From Bacillota bacterium (GTDB lineage Bacteria; Bacillota; Clostridia; Christensenellales; Aristaeellaceae), in contig JAEWVC010000064.1 in the NCBI GenBank assembly GCA_023459275.1, positions 1-64,000 of the forward strand: DNA of 64,000 nucleotides, given 5' to 3'. Positions 16,184 through 24,625 of this stretch are shown piece by piece; position 1 is the stretch's first letter; each line of letters begins with the position of its first letter. A program made the position numbers and the translations under genes. The notes under the pieces were generated by a model. The model was not told the origin of the DNA, searched no databases, and worked only from the letters and a program-made list of their open reading frames with translations.

Positions 16184-18700
16184 TTATGAGGCGCAGCTTT
16201 CGCACTCCTCCACTTCCAAGGCCTTGCTGCGCACATAGTAAACCGTTTTGACCCCCGCCTCCCAGGCCTGTATATACAGTGAAAGCACCTGGCGCAGGCT
16301 AAAGTCGTTGGTGATGTACAGGTTCAGGCTCTGCCCCTGGTCAATGTGCCGCTGCCGCACCCCGGCCGCCCGCAAGGACCAGGCCTGGTCCACCTGATGG
16401 GCGCCCTTGTAGTACCAATAGGTATCCATGCTCAGTTCCGGCGCCACCCTGGGCAGGATCATACCCTTCTTTTCCTCCAGGAAAAAGCGGTTCATCACCG
16501 GGTCCACCCCGGCGGTGGTGGCGGCCAGGATGCTGGTGGAGCTGGTGGGGGCGATAGCGATCAGGTAGGCGTTGCGCATGCCGCTGCGCGCGACCTCCTT
16601 TTGCAAATCCCGCCATGCTTCGCTTGTGTAACCCCGCTTTTCAAAATACGCCCCCGTCTGCCACTCGCTTCCCTCAAACAGCGGGTATGCACCCTTCTCC
16701 TTTGCCAGGCGGCTGCTGGCGGCGATGGCCGCGTGGTTCAGGCGCTCAAACACCTCGTCCGCAAAGCGCAAATGCGCCTCGCTTTCCCAGGGGACGCCGT
16801 TCCGGGCCAGCATATGATGGTAGCCGTGCACCCCCAGACCAATGCTGCGGTAGCGTTGGTTGGTGATCTGGGCGTATTCCACGGGATAATAATTCAGGTC
16901 GATCACGTTGTCCAGCGCCCGCACGGCGGTGGCAACCAGTTCCCCCATGGCCCGGTCATCCTTCACCGGCAGCACGCCAAGGTTCAGGCTGGCCAGGTTG
17001 CACACCACAAAATCCCCCGGCCTGGTGGTGGTCACCACCACGGTCTCCCCGTCCTCGGTCTTTACCTCCCGGCTCACAAGATCGATGGCGCTCATATTTT
17101 GGGCGATCTCGGTGCACAGGTTGGAGCAGTAAATGATCCCCGCGTGGCTGTTGGGGTTCAGACGGTTCACCGTGTCCCGGTTGAACACGAAGGGCGTGCC
17201 CGTCTCGATGGCGGATTTCAAAATCAGGCGCACCATCTCCTTGATGGAGATTTCGCGCTTTGTGATCCGTGCGTCCTGCACGCAGTCAAGGTACCGCTTT
17301 TCCCATTCCTCACCCCAGAAATCCTCCAGCGCGTACCCTTTCACCGTCAGGATTTGATGCGGGCACATCAGGTACCAGCTTTGGTCCAGGCTCTCCCCCG
17401 CCATCTTCCAGAACAGGTCCGGGTAGCATACCGCGGGAAACACGTCGTGGGCTTTCATCCTGTCATCGCCGTTGTTGGTCCTAAGCTGCAAAAACTCCGG
17501 CAGGTCCCTGTGCCAGGCGTCCAGGTACACCGCCACGGCGCCCTGGCGCATGCCTAGCTGGTCCACCGCCACAGCGGTGGCGTTTAGAAGCTTGATCCAG
17601 CGGATCACCCCGCCCGCCGCGCCTTCGAATCCCCGGATGCTGGAACCGTTGGCCCGCACCTTGCCCATATACACCCCCATGCCCCCGCCCAGCTTGGATA
17701 CCCTGGCAAAGTTGTCCACCGTGCGGTAGATGCCGTCCAGGCTGTCGGGCATGGTATCGATAAAGCAGCTGGAAAGCTGGTGGTAGGGCTTGCGGGCGTT
17801 GGACAGGGTAGGCGTGGCCATGGTGAGCTGCAAAAGGCTAAGCATATCGTAAAATTTCTTCACCCACGCGTCCCTGTCCTGCTTTTCCTCCATGGCCAGG
17901 TGCATGGCAATGCCCAGATACATCTCCTGCGGCGTCTCCAGGGGCACATGGCGGTGGGTCTTTACCACATAGCGCTTGAGCAGCAGGTCCAGGCCGGCGT
18001 AATTCAAAAGATGGTTCCGCTCATTTTGGATATAGGTTTCATACAGATCAATTTCGGCCCTGGAATACTGCTCCAGGATATACGGGCCGTACAGGCCTTC
18101 CTCCGTCATGTGGCGGAGCTTTTCATAAAAACTGCCGATGCCGCGTTTGGCAAGCTCCTCCAAAAGGGTGCGCTCAAACATGAAATACTTTAGCCGCGCC
18201 GCGACGAACTCCCATTTGGGGGCTTCCTGGGTGGTAAGCTCCACCGCGGCCTTCACAAGCGCGGCCAGGCGCTGGTCCGCCGCCATCTCCGGCTTCAAAA
18301 AAGCATCATACTTCATTTGCAGGCGGTTCAGGTCGTAGGCCTCCCCGGGAAAATCTTTTTGAATCCTGTGAAGGCAGGCTTGCAGGCCCAAAACATCTAC
18401 CGCCGCCGAAAGCCGTAAACAGGTTTCCCGCAGCTTTGTCCTGTTCTCCCGGTACAGGATGTAGCTTTTCGCCACCGCGTAATAGCCCATGGCCATCAGC
18501 GCCTGCTCCGCCAGATCCTGCACGGCTTCCACCGTTACGGGCTTGCCCGTGTCCATATGTGCCTGCACATGCGCAAGCAGCTTTTGCAGCGTTTCCTCCC
18601 CGGGCTCCTCCCCCACGCTCAAAAACGCCTTTCCCATGGCGGCCGTGATTTTTTCGCCCCGGTATTCCTCCTGGTTTCCATTGCGCTTTACGATCTGCAT
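16184..18700 (-). CDS. nrdA: Ribonucleoside-diphosphate reductase alpha subunit (class I)
   Basis: 838-aa catalytic subunit. The N-terminal ATP-cone (about 1-92, QIVKRNGNQEEY) binds the allosteric ATP/dATP switch. The ten-stranded barrel contains SCFIDTM, the finger-loop region with NLCTEI, and VCNLASLNL. The C-terminus ends in ECESCAS, a mobile CxxC redox pair that re-reduces the active site. Start preceded by GGGAGGGC. Forms the operon nrdA-nrdB; candidate NrdR boxes overlap the promoter, and the ATP-cone fits dATP-responsive control at enzyme and gene level. Confidence 0.95.
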   Translation of the reverse strand: MQIVKRNGNQEEYRGEKITAAMGKAFLSVGEEPGEETLQKLLAHVQAHMDTGKPVTVEAVQDLAEQALMAMGYYAVAKSYILYRENRTKLRETCLRLSAAVDVLGLQACLHRIQKDFPGEAYDLNRLQMKYDAFLKPEMAADQRLAALVKAAVELTTQEAPKWEFVAARLKYFMFERTLLEELAKRGIGSFYEKLRHMTEEGLYGPYILEQYSRAEIDLYETYIQNERNHLLNYAGLDLLLKRYVVKTHRHVPLETPQEMYLGIAMHLAMEEKQDRDAWVKKFYDMLSLLQLTMATPTLSNARKPYHQLSSCFIDTMPDSLDGIYRTVDNFARVSKLGGGMGVYMGKVRANGSSIRGFEGAAGGVIRWIKLLNATAVAVDQLGMRQGAVAVYLDAWHRDLPEFLQLRTNNGDDRMKAHDVFPAVCYPDLFWKMAGESLDQSWYLMCPHQILTVKGYALEDFWGEEWEKRYLDCVQDARITKREISIKEMVRLILKSAIETGTPFVFNRDTVNRLNPNSHAGIIYCSNLCTEIAQNMSAIDLVSREVKTEDGETVVVTTTRPGDFVVCNLASLNLGVLPVKDDRAMGELVATAVRALDNVIDLNYYPVEYAQITNQRYRSIGLGVHGYHHMLARNGVPWESEAHLRFADEVFERLNHAAIAASSRLAKEKGAYPLFEGSEWQTGAYFEKRGYTSEAWRDLQKEVARSGMRNAYLIAIAPTSSTSILAATTAGVDPVMNRFFLEEKKGMILPRVAPELSMDTYWYYKGAHQVDQAWSLRAAGVRQRHIDQGQSLNLYITNDFSLRQVLSLYIQAWEAGVKTVYYVRSKALEVEECESCAS

Positions 18701-18730
18701 GGCATGCCCTCCCCGATCACTGGGTAAAAT

Positions 18731-18785
18731 ACACTATATAGCATCTTACCGCAAAAAAGCAAGTACGAAACACAAGATACGGTAG
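18731..18785 (-). promoter_or_regulatory. nrdAB promoter with two candidate NrdR boxes
   Basis: On the minus strand an extended -10, TGCTATATA (-10 at 18735-18740), lies 16 bp from TTGCTT (18757-18762). A box at 18731-18746 matches the NrdR consensus ACACWATATATWGTGT at 12 of 16 positions and overlaps the -10; a weaker box (10 of 16) is at 18770-18785. Start-to-start spacing is 39 bp rather than the usual 31-32, so NrdR control is plausible but not certain. Confidence 0.55.
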
Positions 18786-18789
18786 TAAC

Positions 18790-18845
18790 GGGAGGGGGCT
18801 TTTTATCAAAAAAGCCCCCTCCCGCACCCACCCGCAAAAAACATC
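18790..18845 (+). repeat. Stem-loop intergenic repeat, copy 2
   Basis: Perfect 15-bp stem (18790-18804 with 18809-18823, GGGAGGGGGCTTTTT and its complement) followed by the tail GCACCCACCCGCAAAAAAC. It lies between the nrdA promoter and the AT-rich island. At 18861-18885 an inverted tail (AAGGAGGGGTGCGGGG) faces it, without its own stem. Confidence 0.8.
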
Positions 18846-18925
18846 ATATTTTAAGATAAAGCTTTTAAGGAGGGGTGCGGGGAAGGAGGGTTTTCAGCAT
18901 TTTATAAAATAAATCCCTTATTCTA

Positions 18926-18954
18926 TTGACATAACCCATAATGTGGAATATAAT
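18926..18954 (+). promoter_or_regulatory. Consensus sigma-A promoter of the AT-rich two-gene module
   Basis: TTGACA (18926-18931) and TATAAT (18949-18954) with exactly 17 bp between them: a perfect consensus promoter, giving a leader of about 36 bases before the ATG at 18997. Confidence 0.9.
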
Positions 18955-18996
18955 TACTAATAGATTCTAAATTTGTATCAGGAAGGTGCAAACAAT

Positions 18997-19875
18997 ATGG
19001 ATTGGGAAGAACTGCAAACAGGTTATATAACCCGAGCCGGAGAATTAGCGTATAATGAAGAAATCTATAAGAATTATGTCTTTTTTTTAGTAAGAACCAG
19101 AGGAAAGAAGAAGATTCGAACAGTTGACGATTATTGTCGCGTCACGTATCTGTTTTTAGAAAAGCTTAATAAACCTCTTAAAGATGTATGGTTTTTTGAT
19201 ATACAAAAATATATTGAAAATCTTAGCTCTGATAATCGCCGCAATTTCATTGTGCCACAAATCGCTGGATTAATTAGCTTTGCCAGCAGATATGTCACGA
19301 ATATGAAAGTAACCTCAAAAGAAATAATCGACCTGAAAAAGAAAAAATCACAGGTCAGCGAGAAAAATCCACCCAAATCACTTTCTCCAGACGAAGTGAT
19401 GGCTTTAAGAAATACCCTCCTTGCATCAAAAAAAATTCGATATTTGCTCACTTTTGAGCTTGCATATGCTTATGGTCTTACAGAAAAAGAAATTGCGCAA
19501 TGTAACCACTTTTCTTTCAACCCAAAAGATGCTAGTTTTGTCTTGACAAATAGAAAAACTGTTCTTTTGCCAGAATACCTCCACACAGAATTACGTGAAA
19601 ACTTGGATAATGTTTTTTTGCAATATAACCGTCAGGATGCTAGTAATTTCAAAATGCACTTTAAAGAAGCAGGCAAAGCTATTGGAAGAAGTCTTAAATG
19701 GCTTGATATAAAGAAAACTAGAGAAGAATATGGCCTTACCTGTGCATATTGTAAGAACAGATATCCTGCGGAATCAATGTTTTGGGGTCTTAAAAAGTAC
19801 GAGAATAATGTCACTAATAGCATGCAACTGATATGCCGCTTCTGCATTGATAGGGAGTTAGCAGATGAAAAATAA
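18997..19875 (+). CDS. Recombinase-like protein without catalytic residues, with C-terminal zinc ribbon
   Basis: 292 aa, not recognised as a named family. Residues about 15-105 look like the SAM-like core-binding domain of tyrosine recombinases. Residues about 128-205 (SLSPDEVMALRNTLL, then ELAYAYGLTEKEIAQ) resemble the start of a recombinase catalytic domain, but the position of the first catalytic Arg is Thr and there is no HxxR box or Tyr nucleophile. The tail carries Cys249, Cys252, Cys280 and Cys283, a CxxC...CxxC zinc ribbon. A DNA-binding rather than cutting role is inferred. The ATG at 18997 has AGGAAGG 10 bases upstream. Base use is strikingly AT-rich compared with both flanks, indicating acquisition by transfer. 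Overlaps the next gene by 11 bp. Confidence 0.75.
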   Translation: MDWEELQTGYITRAGELAYNEEIYKNYVFFLVRTRGKKKIRTVDDYCRVTYLFLEKLNKPLKDVWFFDIQKYIENLSSDNRRNFIVPQIAGLISFASRYVTNMKVTSKEIIDLKKKKSQVSEKNPPKSLSPDEVMALRNTLLASKKIRYLLTFELAYAYGLTEKEIAQCNHFSFNPKDASFVLTNRKTVLLPEYLHTELRENLDNVFLQYNRQDASNFKMHFKEAGKAIGRSLKWLDIKKTREEYGLTCAYCKNRYPAESMFWGLKKYENNVTNSMQLICRFCIDRELADEK

Positions 19876-20479
19876 ACTCTTTTTCAAACTTGATGAAGTG
19901 ATGCCAGTACTTTTATCAAACGGAACGCGGAATCTACCAAATTATACCTATCAAGTTGACCTGTCAAAAGATGGCGTTGAATTGAATAGAATACCAGAGT
20001 GGGTAAGGAAAAATTCTCGAACAGGTAATTTGGGTGAGTCTATCGTTTGGCTCTATCTGAATCGCGATATTGGGAAATATAAGGCTCTCAAGTGGATGTC
20101 GCGGGAATCCGATTCATGTGGTTATGATATGTATGCCGAAGAATCTTCAAAACCCTGCTTTTTTGAAGTAAAGACTTCTCAACATATTTCTGACAATATT
20201 ACATTTTTTCTTAGCATTAACGAGTTACAAACAGCGATCCTATATCCTCATAATTATATAATATTCTATGTTGAGATTGACAACGAAAAGGCGACTGGGA
20301 CTGTTATTAACAATTTTGCGAACAAAGTAAAAGCCATAGCTCAAAATACAGTTGTTGAAAGAAATGATGATCTCATTATATCTTATGAGCAATTAAGAAT
20401 ATCCATATTAAGATCAAGTACATTTGAACTTGTCGATCTTACTCACGAACTTCAATACGTCAAGCAACTACAAAGCTAA
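19865..20479 (+). CDS. DUF3883-type PD-(D/E)XK nuclease-like protein
   Basis: 204 aa. A central region (about 52-140) resembles the DUF3883 restriction-endonuclease-like fold: TGNLGES with Glu58, a GYD with Asp88, and FEVK with Glu101 and Lys103, the order E...D...ExK of PD-(D/E)XK nucleases, then SINELQTA. No membrane segment. DUF3883 domains are often found in restriction and defence loci; cleavage activity here is inference. ATG preceded by AGGGAG and overlapping the upstream gene, so both proteins are made from one transcript in coupled fashion. AT-rich like its partner; the neighbouring GC-rich genes resume immediately after. Confidence 0.75.
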   Translation: MKNKLFFKLDEVMPVLLSNGTRNLPNYTYQVDLSKDGVELNRIPEWVRKNSRTGNLGESIVWLYLNRDIGKYKALKWMSRESDSCGYDMYAEESSKPCFFEVKTSQHISDNITFFLSINELQTAILYPHNYIIFYVEIDNEKATGTVINNFANKVKAIAQNTVVERNDDLIISYEQLRISILRSSTFELVDLTHELQYVKQLQS

Positions 20480-20503
20480 AACTCATCTAGCTTTACAATA
20501 GCC

Positions 20504-20532
20504 TTGACAACCTTCCGTCTCCCGCCTATAAT
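20504..20532 (+). promoter_or_regulatory. Promoter of the T-box/tyrS operon
   Basis: TTGACA (20504-20509), 17 bp, TATAAT (20527-20532): full consensus; transcription would start near 20539 at the head of the T-box leader. Confidence 0.9.
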
Positions 20533-20538
20533 GTTCAC

Positions 20539-20810
20539 CAACAAGCGATGAAGGGACCAAGTACCTTGATCTGCACGCCTCAAGAGAGCTTCCGGCCGGT
20601 GCAAGGAAGCGGCGGAAATCAGGGGAATACCTCCCGGAGCGCGGGGCCGAAAGCATTTGCCGCGTAGGCTGCCGCCGGAGCGCCGGATACAGCGCCAGGG
20701 AAAAGGCTTCTGCTTTTTCCCGCCAAGGGCATTTTCCGCGAGGGAATGCCGAACGGAAGTGGTACCGCGGCTTACACCGCCTTCCCCGACATCGGGGAGG
20801 GCGTTTTTTT
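20539..20810 (+). promoter_or_regulatory. T-box riboswitch leader, probably tyrosine-specific
   Basis: About 270-base leader with the hallmarks of a T-box: GCGATGAAGGGACCAAGTA at the base of stem I, AGAGAGC with a following GGTGCAAG, a possible specifier UAC (Tyr) within GGAAUACCUC, and the T-box sequence AACGGAAGTGGTACCGCGG (20752-20770) before the terminator. Uncharged tRNA pairs with specifier and T-box to prevent termination. Tyr specificity is supported mostly by tyrS downstream, since the base after the specifier is not the usual purine. Confidence 0.85.
20778..20810 (+). terminator. T-box attenuator terminator
   Basis: Stem CGCCTTCCCCGA/TCGGGGAGGGCG (20778-20789, 20792-20803) followed by seven T; its 5' side overlaps the region that would form the antiterminator with the T-box sequence. 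Confidence 0.9.
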
Positions 20811-20839
20811 ACCCTTTCCCAACAAAAAGGAGGAGCAGC

Positions 20840-22030
20840 ATGAATGTAACGGAGGTAACCTTTGCCAAGCGGTTTGACGGCGTTACCGGCAGCGCCATCC
20901 GGGAGATTTTGAAGCTGATGTCCACCCCCGGCATGATCTCCTTCGGCGGCGGCAACCCCGCTTCCGATTCCCTGCCGGATGAAACCATCTCCCGCCTGAG
21001 CCAGAAGGTGCTTGGGGAGAACGGCAAAAATATTCTGCAGTACGGCACCACGGAAGGGTACGCCCCGCTGAAGGAAAGCCTGGCTCCCTACCTGAAGCGG
21101 CAGTTCGGTTTTGACGTGAAACCCGAGGAGATTCTCCCCGTGTCCGGCTCCAGCCAGGCCATGGACCTTTTGTGCAAGGCGCTGATTGATCCCGGCGACG
21201 TGATCCTGGTGGAGAATCCCACGTTCCTGGGCAACATGCAGTGCATGAAGCTCTATCAGGCGAACATCGTGCCGGTGGAGAGCGACGAAAACGGCCTGCG
21301 GGTGGATAAGCTGGAAGAAATGGTCCAAAAGCACCATCCCAAAATGCTCTACACCATCCCCACCTTCCAAAACCCTACCGGCAAGACCCTGGCGGCGGAG
21401 CGGCGGCCTATCATCGCCAAACTCGCCGAACAATACGGCTTCGTGGTGGCGGAGGATGATCCCTACCGCGACCTGCGGTATTCCGGGCAGCCCCTGCCCT
21501 CCATCAAGTCCTACGACACATCCAGCCTGGTGGTCTTCCTGGGCAGCTTCTCGAAGCTTATCTCCCCGGGCATCCGGGTAGGCTACATCGCCGCCCATCC
21601 CCACATCCTGCGCAAATGCATCATCGGCAAGCAGTCCGCCGATGTGCACACGGCAACGCTGAACCAGGCCATCGTGGACGCTTTCCTGCGGGAGGGCCTG
21701 CTGGACAGCCATGTGGCGCAGGTGTGCGGCAGCTACCGGGAGCAATTGAATGCCATGCTTCAGGAACTGGCCGGGTTCCCGGCAGGCACAATCCATACTA
21801 CCCCCGAAGGCGGCCTGTTCGTATGGGCGGAGCTGCCCTGTGGGATGGATGCCGTCAAGCTGATGCCCCTAGCGGTGGCCCGCAAGGTGGCCTATGTGCC
21901 CGGCACCTACTTCTACGCCGAGGGCGGCCATGAAAACACCATGCGGCTCAACTTTTCCAACAGCAGCGTTGATAAAATCCACCAGGGCATGGCCATCCTG
22001 AAGGATGTCATCGCCCAGGCGGCAAAGTAA
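20840..22030 (+). CDS. PLP-dependent class I/II aminotransferase (MocR/LysN-like fold type I), T-box controlled
   Basis: 396 aa, stand-alone aminotransferase without a GntR domain. Motifs: ISFGGGNP near the N-terminus, TIPTFQNPTG, EDDPYRDLRY, and the PLP-binding Lys239 in GSFSKLISPGIRVGY. Relatives act on 2-aminoadipate, branched-chain or aromatic substrates. Because a probable Tyr T-box drives it together with tyrS, an aromatic (tyrosine/phenylalanine-forming) role is the best inference. Start ATG follows AGGAGGAGCAGC; 14 bp before tyrS. Confidence 0.88.
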   Translation: MNVTEVTFAKRFDGVTGSAIREILKLMSTPGMISFGGGNPASDSLPDETISRLSQKVLGENGKNILQYGTTEGYAPLKESLAPYLKRQFGFDVKPEEILPVSGSSQAMDLLCKALIDPGDVILVENPTFLGNMQCMKLYQANIVPVESDENGLRVDKLEEMVQKHHPKMLYTIPTFQNPTGKTLAAERRPIIAKLAEQYGFVVAEDDPYRDLRYSGQPLPSIKSYDTSSLVVFLGSFSKLISPGIRVGYIAAHPHILRKCIIGKQSADVHTATLNQAIVDAFLREGLLDSHVAQVCGSYREQLNAMLQELAGFPAGTIHTTPEGGLFVWAELPCGMDAVKLMPLAVARKVAYVPGTYFYAEGGHENTMRLNFSNSSVDKIHQGMAILKDVIAQAAK

Positions 22031-22044
22031 GGGAGGAACCCGCC

Positions 22045-23271
22045 GTGCATATTCTTGACACATTGAAGGAGCGGGGCTTTATCGCCCAGATCACCTTTGA
22101 GGAAGACCTGTACAAACTGATGGAGCGGGAGCCCGTAACCTACTACGTGGGCTTTGACCCCACCGCGGACAGCCTGCACGTGGGCCACTTCATTCCCATC
22201 ATGGCCATGGCGCACCTGCAGAAGGCCGGCCACCGGCCCATCGCCCTGTGCGGCGGGGGCACCACCATGGTGGGCGACCCCAGCGGCAAGACGGACATGC
22301 GCCGGATGCTCTCCAAGGAGGATATCGCCCAAAACGCTCAGGCCATCAAAGGCCAGCTTTCCCGCCTGATCGACTTTTCCAATGGCAGGGCGCTGCTGCT
22401 AAACAACGCCGACTGGCTGCTTAAGCTGAACTACGTAGACTTCTTGCGGGAGATCGGCGCGCTGTTCTCCGTCAACCGCATGCTCACGGCGGAATGCTAC
22501 AAGCAGCGGCTGGAGCGGGGCTTAACGTTCCTGGAGTTCAACTACATGCTCATGCAGAGCTATGATTTCCTGCGCCTGTTCAAGGACCACGGCTGCCGGC
22601 TGCAAATGGGCGGCGACGACCAGTGGAGCAACATTCTGGCCGGGGCGGACCTCATCCGCCGCAAGGAGCAGGAGGATGCTTTCGCCCTTACCTTCAAGCT
22701 GCTCCTGACCCACGACGGCCGCAAGATGGGCAAAACGGAGGCCGGCGCGCTGTGGCTGTCCGCGGAGCGCACCACGCCCTTTGATTTCTACCAGTACTGG
22801 CGCAACGTGGACGACCAGGACGTGGAAAAGTGCCTGGCGCTTCTGACCTTCCTGCCCATGGAGGAGGTCCGCCGCCTGGGTGCCTTGCGGGATTCCGCCA
22901 TCAACGAGGCCAAGCAGGTGCTGGCCTTTGAGATCACCAAGATCATCCACGGTGAGGAAGCCGCGCAAAAGGCCGCCGACGCCGCCCAGGCGCTGTTTGC
23001 CAGCGGCACCTCCAGCGAGCATGTGCCCAGTTTTGAGGTGACAAAGGCGCAGCTTTCGGAGGATAACCGCCTTACCACCCTGCTTCATCTATGCGGGCTG
23101 TGCCCAAGCCGCGGCGACGCCCGGAAAAAGATACAGGAGGGTGCCGTGCTGGTGGCGGAAGAAAAGATCACCGATACCGACTTCCGCATTCCCGCGGAGG
23201 CCATCGGCGGCGACGGCCTGCTTCTGCGCAAGGGCAAGAAAAACTACTGCCGCCTTCTCATCAAGGAATGA
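22045..23271 (+). CDS. tyrS: Tyrosyl-tRNA synthetase
   Basis: 408 aa class I synthetase joining tyrosine to tRNA-Tyr. HIGH motif is HVGH (45-48), YVGFDPTADSL precedes it, and the KMSKS loop reads KMGKT (227-231). A C-terminal S4 RNA-binding domain (about 345-405) ends in GKKNYCRL. GTG start with GGGAGGAACCCGCC upstream. Under the T-box leader, second in the transcript, and overlapping the next gene by 4 bp. Confidence 0.97.
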   Translation: MHILDTLKERGFIAQITFEEDLYKLMEREPVTYYVGFDPTADSLHVGHFIPIMAMAHLQKAGHRPIALCGGGTTMVGDPSGKTDMRRMLSKEDIAQNAQAIKGQLSRLIDFSNGRALLLNNADWLLKLNYVDFLREIGALFSVNRMLTAECYKQRLERGLTFLEFNYMLMQSYDFLRLFKDHGCRLQMGGDDQWSNILAGADLIRRKEQEDAFALTFKLLLTHDGRKMGKTEAGALWLSAERTTPFDFYQYWRNVDDQDVEKCLALLTFLPMEEVRRLGALRDSAINEAKQVLAFEITKIIHGEEAAQKAADAAQALFASGTSSEHVPSFEVTKAQLSEDNRLTTLLHLCGLCPSRGDARKKIQEGAVLVAEEKITDTDFRIPAEAIGGDGLLLRKGKKNYCRLLIKE

Positions 23272-23909
23272 ACGCCTACAAAACTGTAAAACAAGCGGCA
23301 GCTGACGAATTCATCATCAACAAAAGCCGCTTCATAGGCCATGCCGCCCCCGCCGGTACGGAGGAGGCGGCTTTGGCGTTTCTTAAAAAAATCCGGCAGG
23401 AGCATAGGGATGCCAGCCACAACTGCTATGCCTATGCCATTGGGCAAAACGCTGGCATCATGCGCTATTCCGACGACGGGGAGCCCGGCGGCACCGCGGG
23501 CCTGCCCATGATGGAGGTGCTCCGCCAAAGGGAAGTTGTCAACGTCTGCGTTGTTGCGACCCGCTATTTTGGGGGTATATTACTGGGTGCGGGGGGACTT
23601 GTCCGGGCGTACAGCCATGCCTGTGCGCTGGCCCTTGACGCGGCTCAGGTGGCGGTCATGGAAAAAAGCCAGCGCTGGCTTATCGGCATCGCCTATCCCA
23701 GGTGGGATACGGTGCTGCACCAGCTGAAAAGCCAGCCTGTCCAAATTGAAAAGACCCAGTTTGCCGCTTCCGTCACCTGCACCCTGCTGGTTCGGGAAAA
23801 GGATGCCCCGGATCTTTTGCCCCTCCTTGATACCCTCACCGACGGGCAGGCCGAAAAGCTGCTGGCGGAGGAATGTTATTCCCTCTGGCCGGAGGAGGCG
23901 GCCCCGTAA
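23268..23909 (+). CDS. YigZ/IMPACT family protein (UPF0029)
   Basis: 213 aa. The N-terminal IMPACT domain shows KSRFIGHAAP, SHNCYAYAIG, YSDDGEPGGTAGLPM and VATRYFGGILLGAGGLVRAYS, all family hallmarks; the C-terminal part is the DUF1949 domain. Family members are linked to translation or stress but lack an agreed biochemical activity. ATG overlaps the tyrS stop (ATGA), so translation is coupled. Confidence 0.93.
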   Translation: MNAYKTVKQAAADEFIINKSRFIGHAAPAGTEEAALAFLKKIRQEHRDASHNCYAYAIGQNAGIMRYSDDGEPGGTAGLPMMEVLRQREVVNVCVVATRYFGGILLGAGGLVRAYSHACALALDAAQVAVMEKSQRWLIGIAYPRWDTVLHQLKSQPVQIEKTQFAASVTCTLLVREKDAPDLLPLLDTLTDGQAEKLLAEECYSLWPEEAAP

Positions 23910-23920
23910 AGGAGACGCAT

Positions 23921-24610
23921 ATGGCCAACACGTTTACCGAAGTCATGCATACCTTGCAAGGCCTGGGCAATGAATCCAGGCGGAAGCACAATATCAAAAG
24001 CGGCGCGGGAGAAAACCAGTTCGGCGTGCTGATGGGGCCCATGCGGGCGCTGGGCAAAAAAATAGGCACGGACCACGGCTTGGCCATGGAGCTTTGGGAA
24101 TCCGGCAATACCGACGCCATGCTCCTGTCCTGCATGGTCATGGACCCCGCACAGCTTACTGCTTCCCAAGCGGAAAGCATGGTGAAACCCATTACCTACA
24201 CCGTTTTGCTGGATGAATTCACCTTGGGGCCCCTTTGCGAATCCCCCGCCGAAGAAGAATTGCTGTTTCGATGGATGCCTTCTTTGGAAGCTTCCCTGGG
24301 CCGGGCGGGCTGGAACCTGCTCATCGCCAGGATCATGGCGGGGAAAAAGCTTCCCTTTTCCATTGAGGACATCCTGTCCCTCCTCGACAGCGGCCTGATG
24401 GCCGCCCCCAAACTCAAGCAGGAATCCATGAACCGCTGCCTATGCGAGATCGGCATCCGCATGCGGGAATATACGGACCGCTGTATCAAAATCGGCGAAA
24501 AGTACGGTCCCCTGGATGACCGCCCCATTCCCAAGGGCTGCACCTCCTCCTACGCGCCGGAATGGATCGCCGCGGGGATACGGCTGCGGGAAGGGCGGAA
24601 AAGGAAATAG
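23921..24610 (+). CDS. DNA alkylation repair (AlkD-like) HEAT-repeat protein
   Basis: 229 aa, helical, resembling the AlkD family of HEAT-like DNA glycosylases that excise bulky N3/N7-alkylated purines: RKHNIKSGAGENQFGV, LGKKIGTDHGLAMELWESGNTDAMLLSCMVMD, and a paired-helix pattern after that. Starts 11 bp after yigZ with AAAGGAG upstream; likely the last gene of the T-box operon, since a stem-loop repeat follows. Substrate not verified; some relatives lack glycosylase activity. Confidence 0.8.
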   Translation: MANTFTEVMHTLQGLGNESRRKHNIKSGAGENQFGVLMGPMRALGKKIGTDHGLAMELWESGNTDAMLLSCMVMDPAQLTASQAESMVKPITYTVLLDEFTLGPLCESPAEEELLFRWMPSLEASLGRAGWNLLIARIMAGKKLPFSIEDILSLLDSGLMAAPKLKQESMNRCLCEIGIRMREYTDRCIKIGEKYGPLDDRPIPKGCTSSYAPEWIAAGIRLREGRKRK

Positions 24611-24625
24611 AATACGGGAGATAAA

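Noticed and set aside
18997..19875. Active integrase of a mobile element
   Set aside because: Catalytic Arg, HxxR and Tyr are missing, and no att sites or other mobile genes are seen; kept as a recombinase-like protein instead.
20483..21796. Minus-strand open frame over the T-box and aminotransferase
   Set aside because: Opposes a recognised T-box leader and the aminotransferase gene; low-complexity translation.
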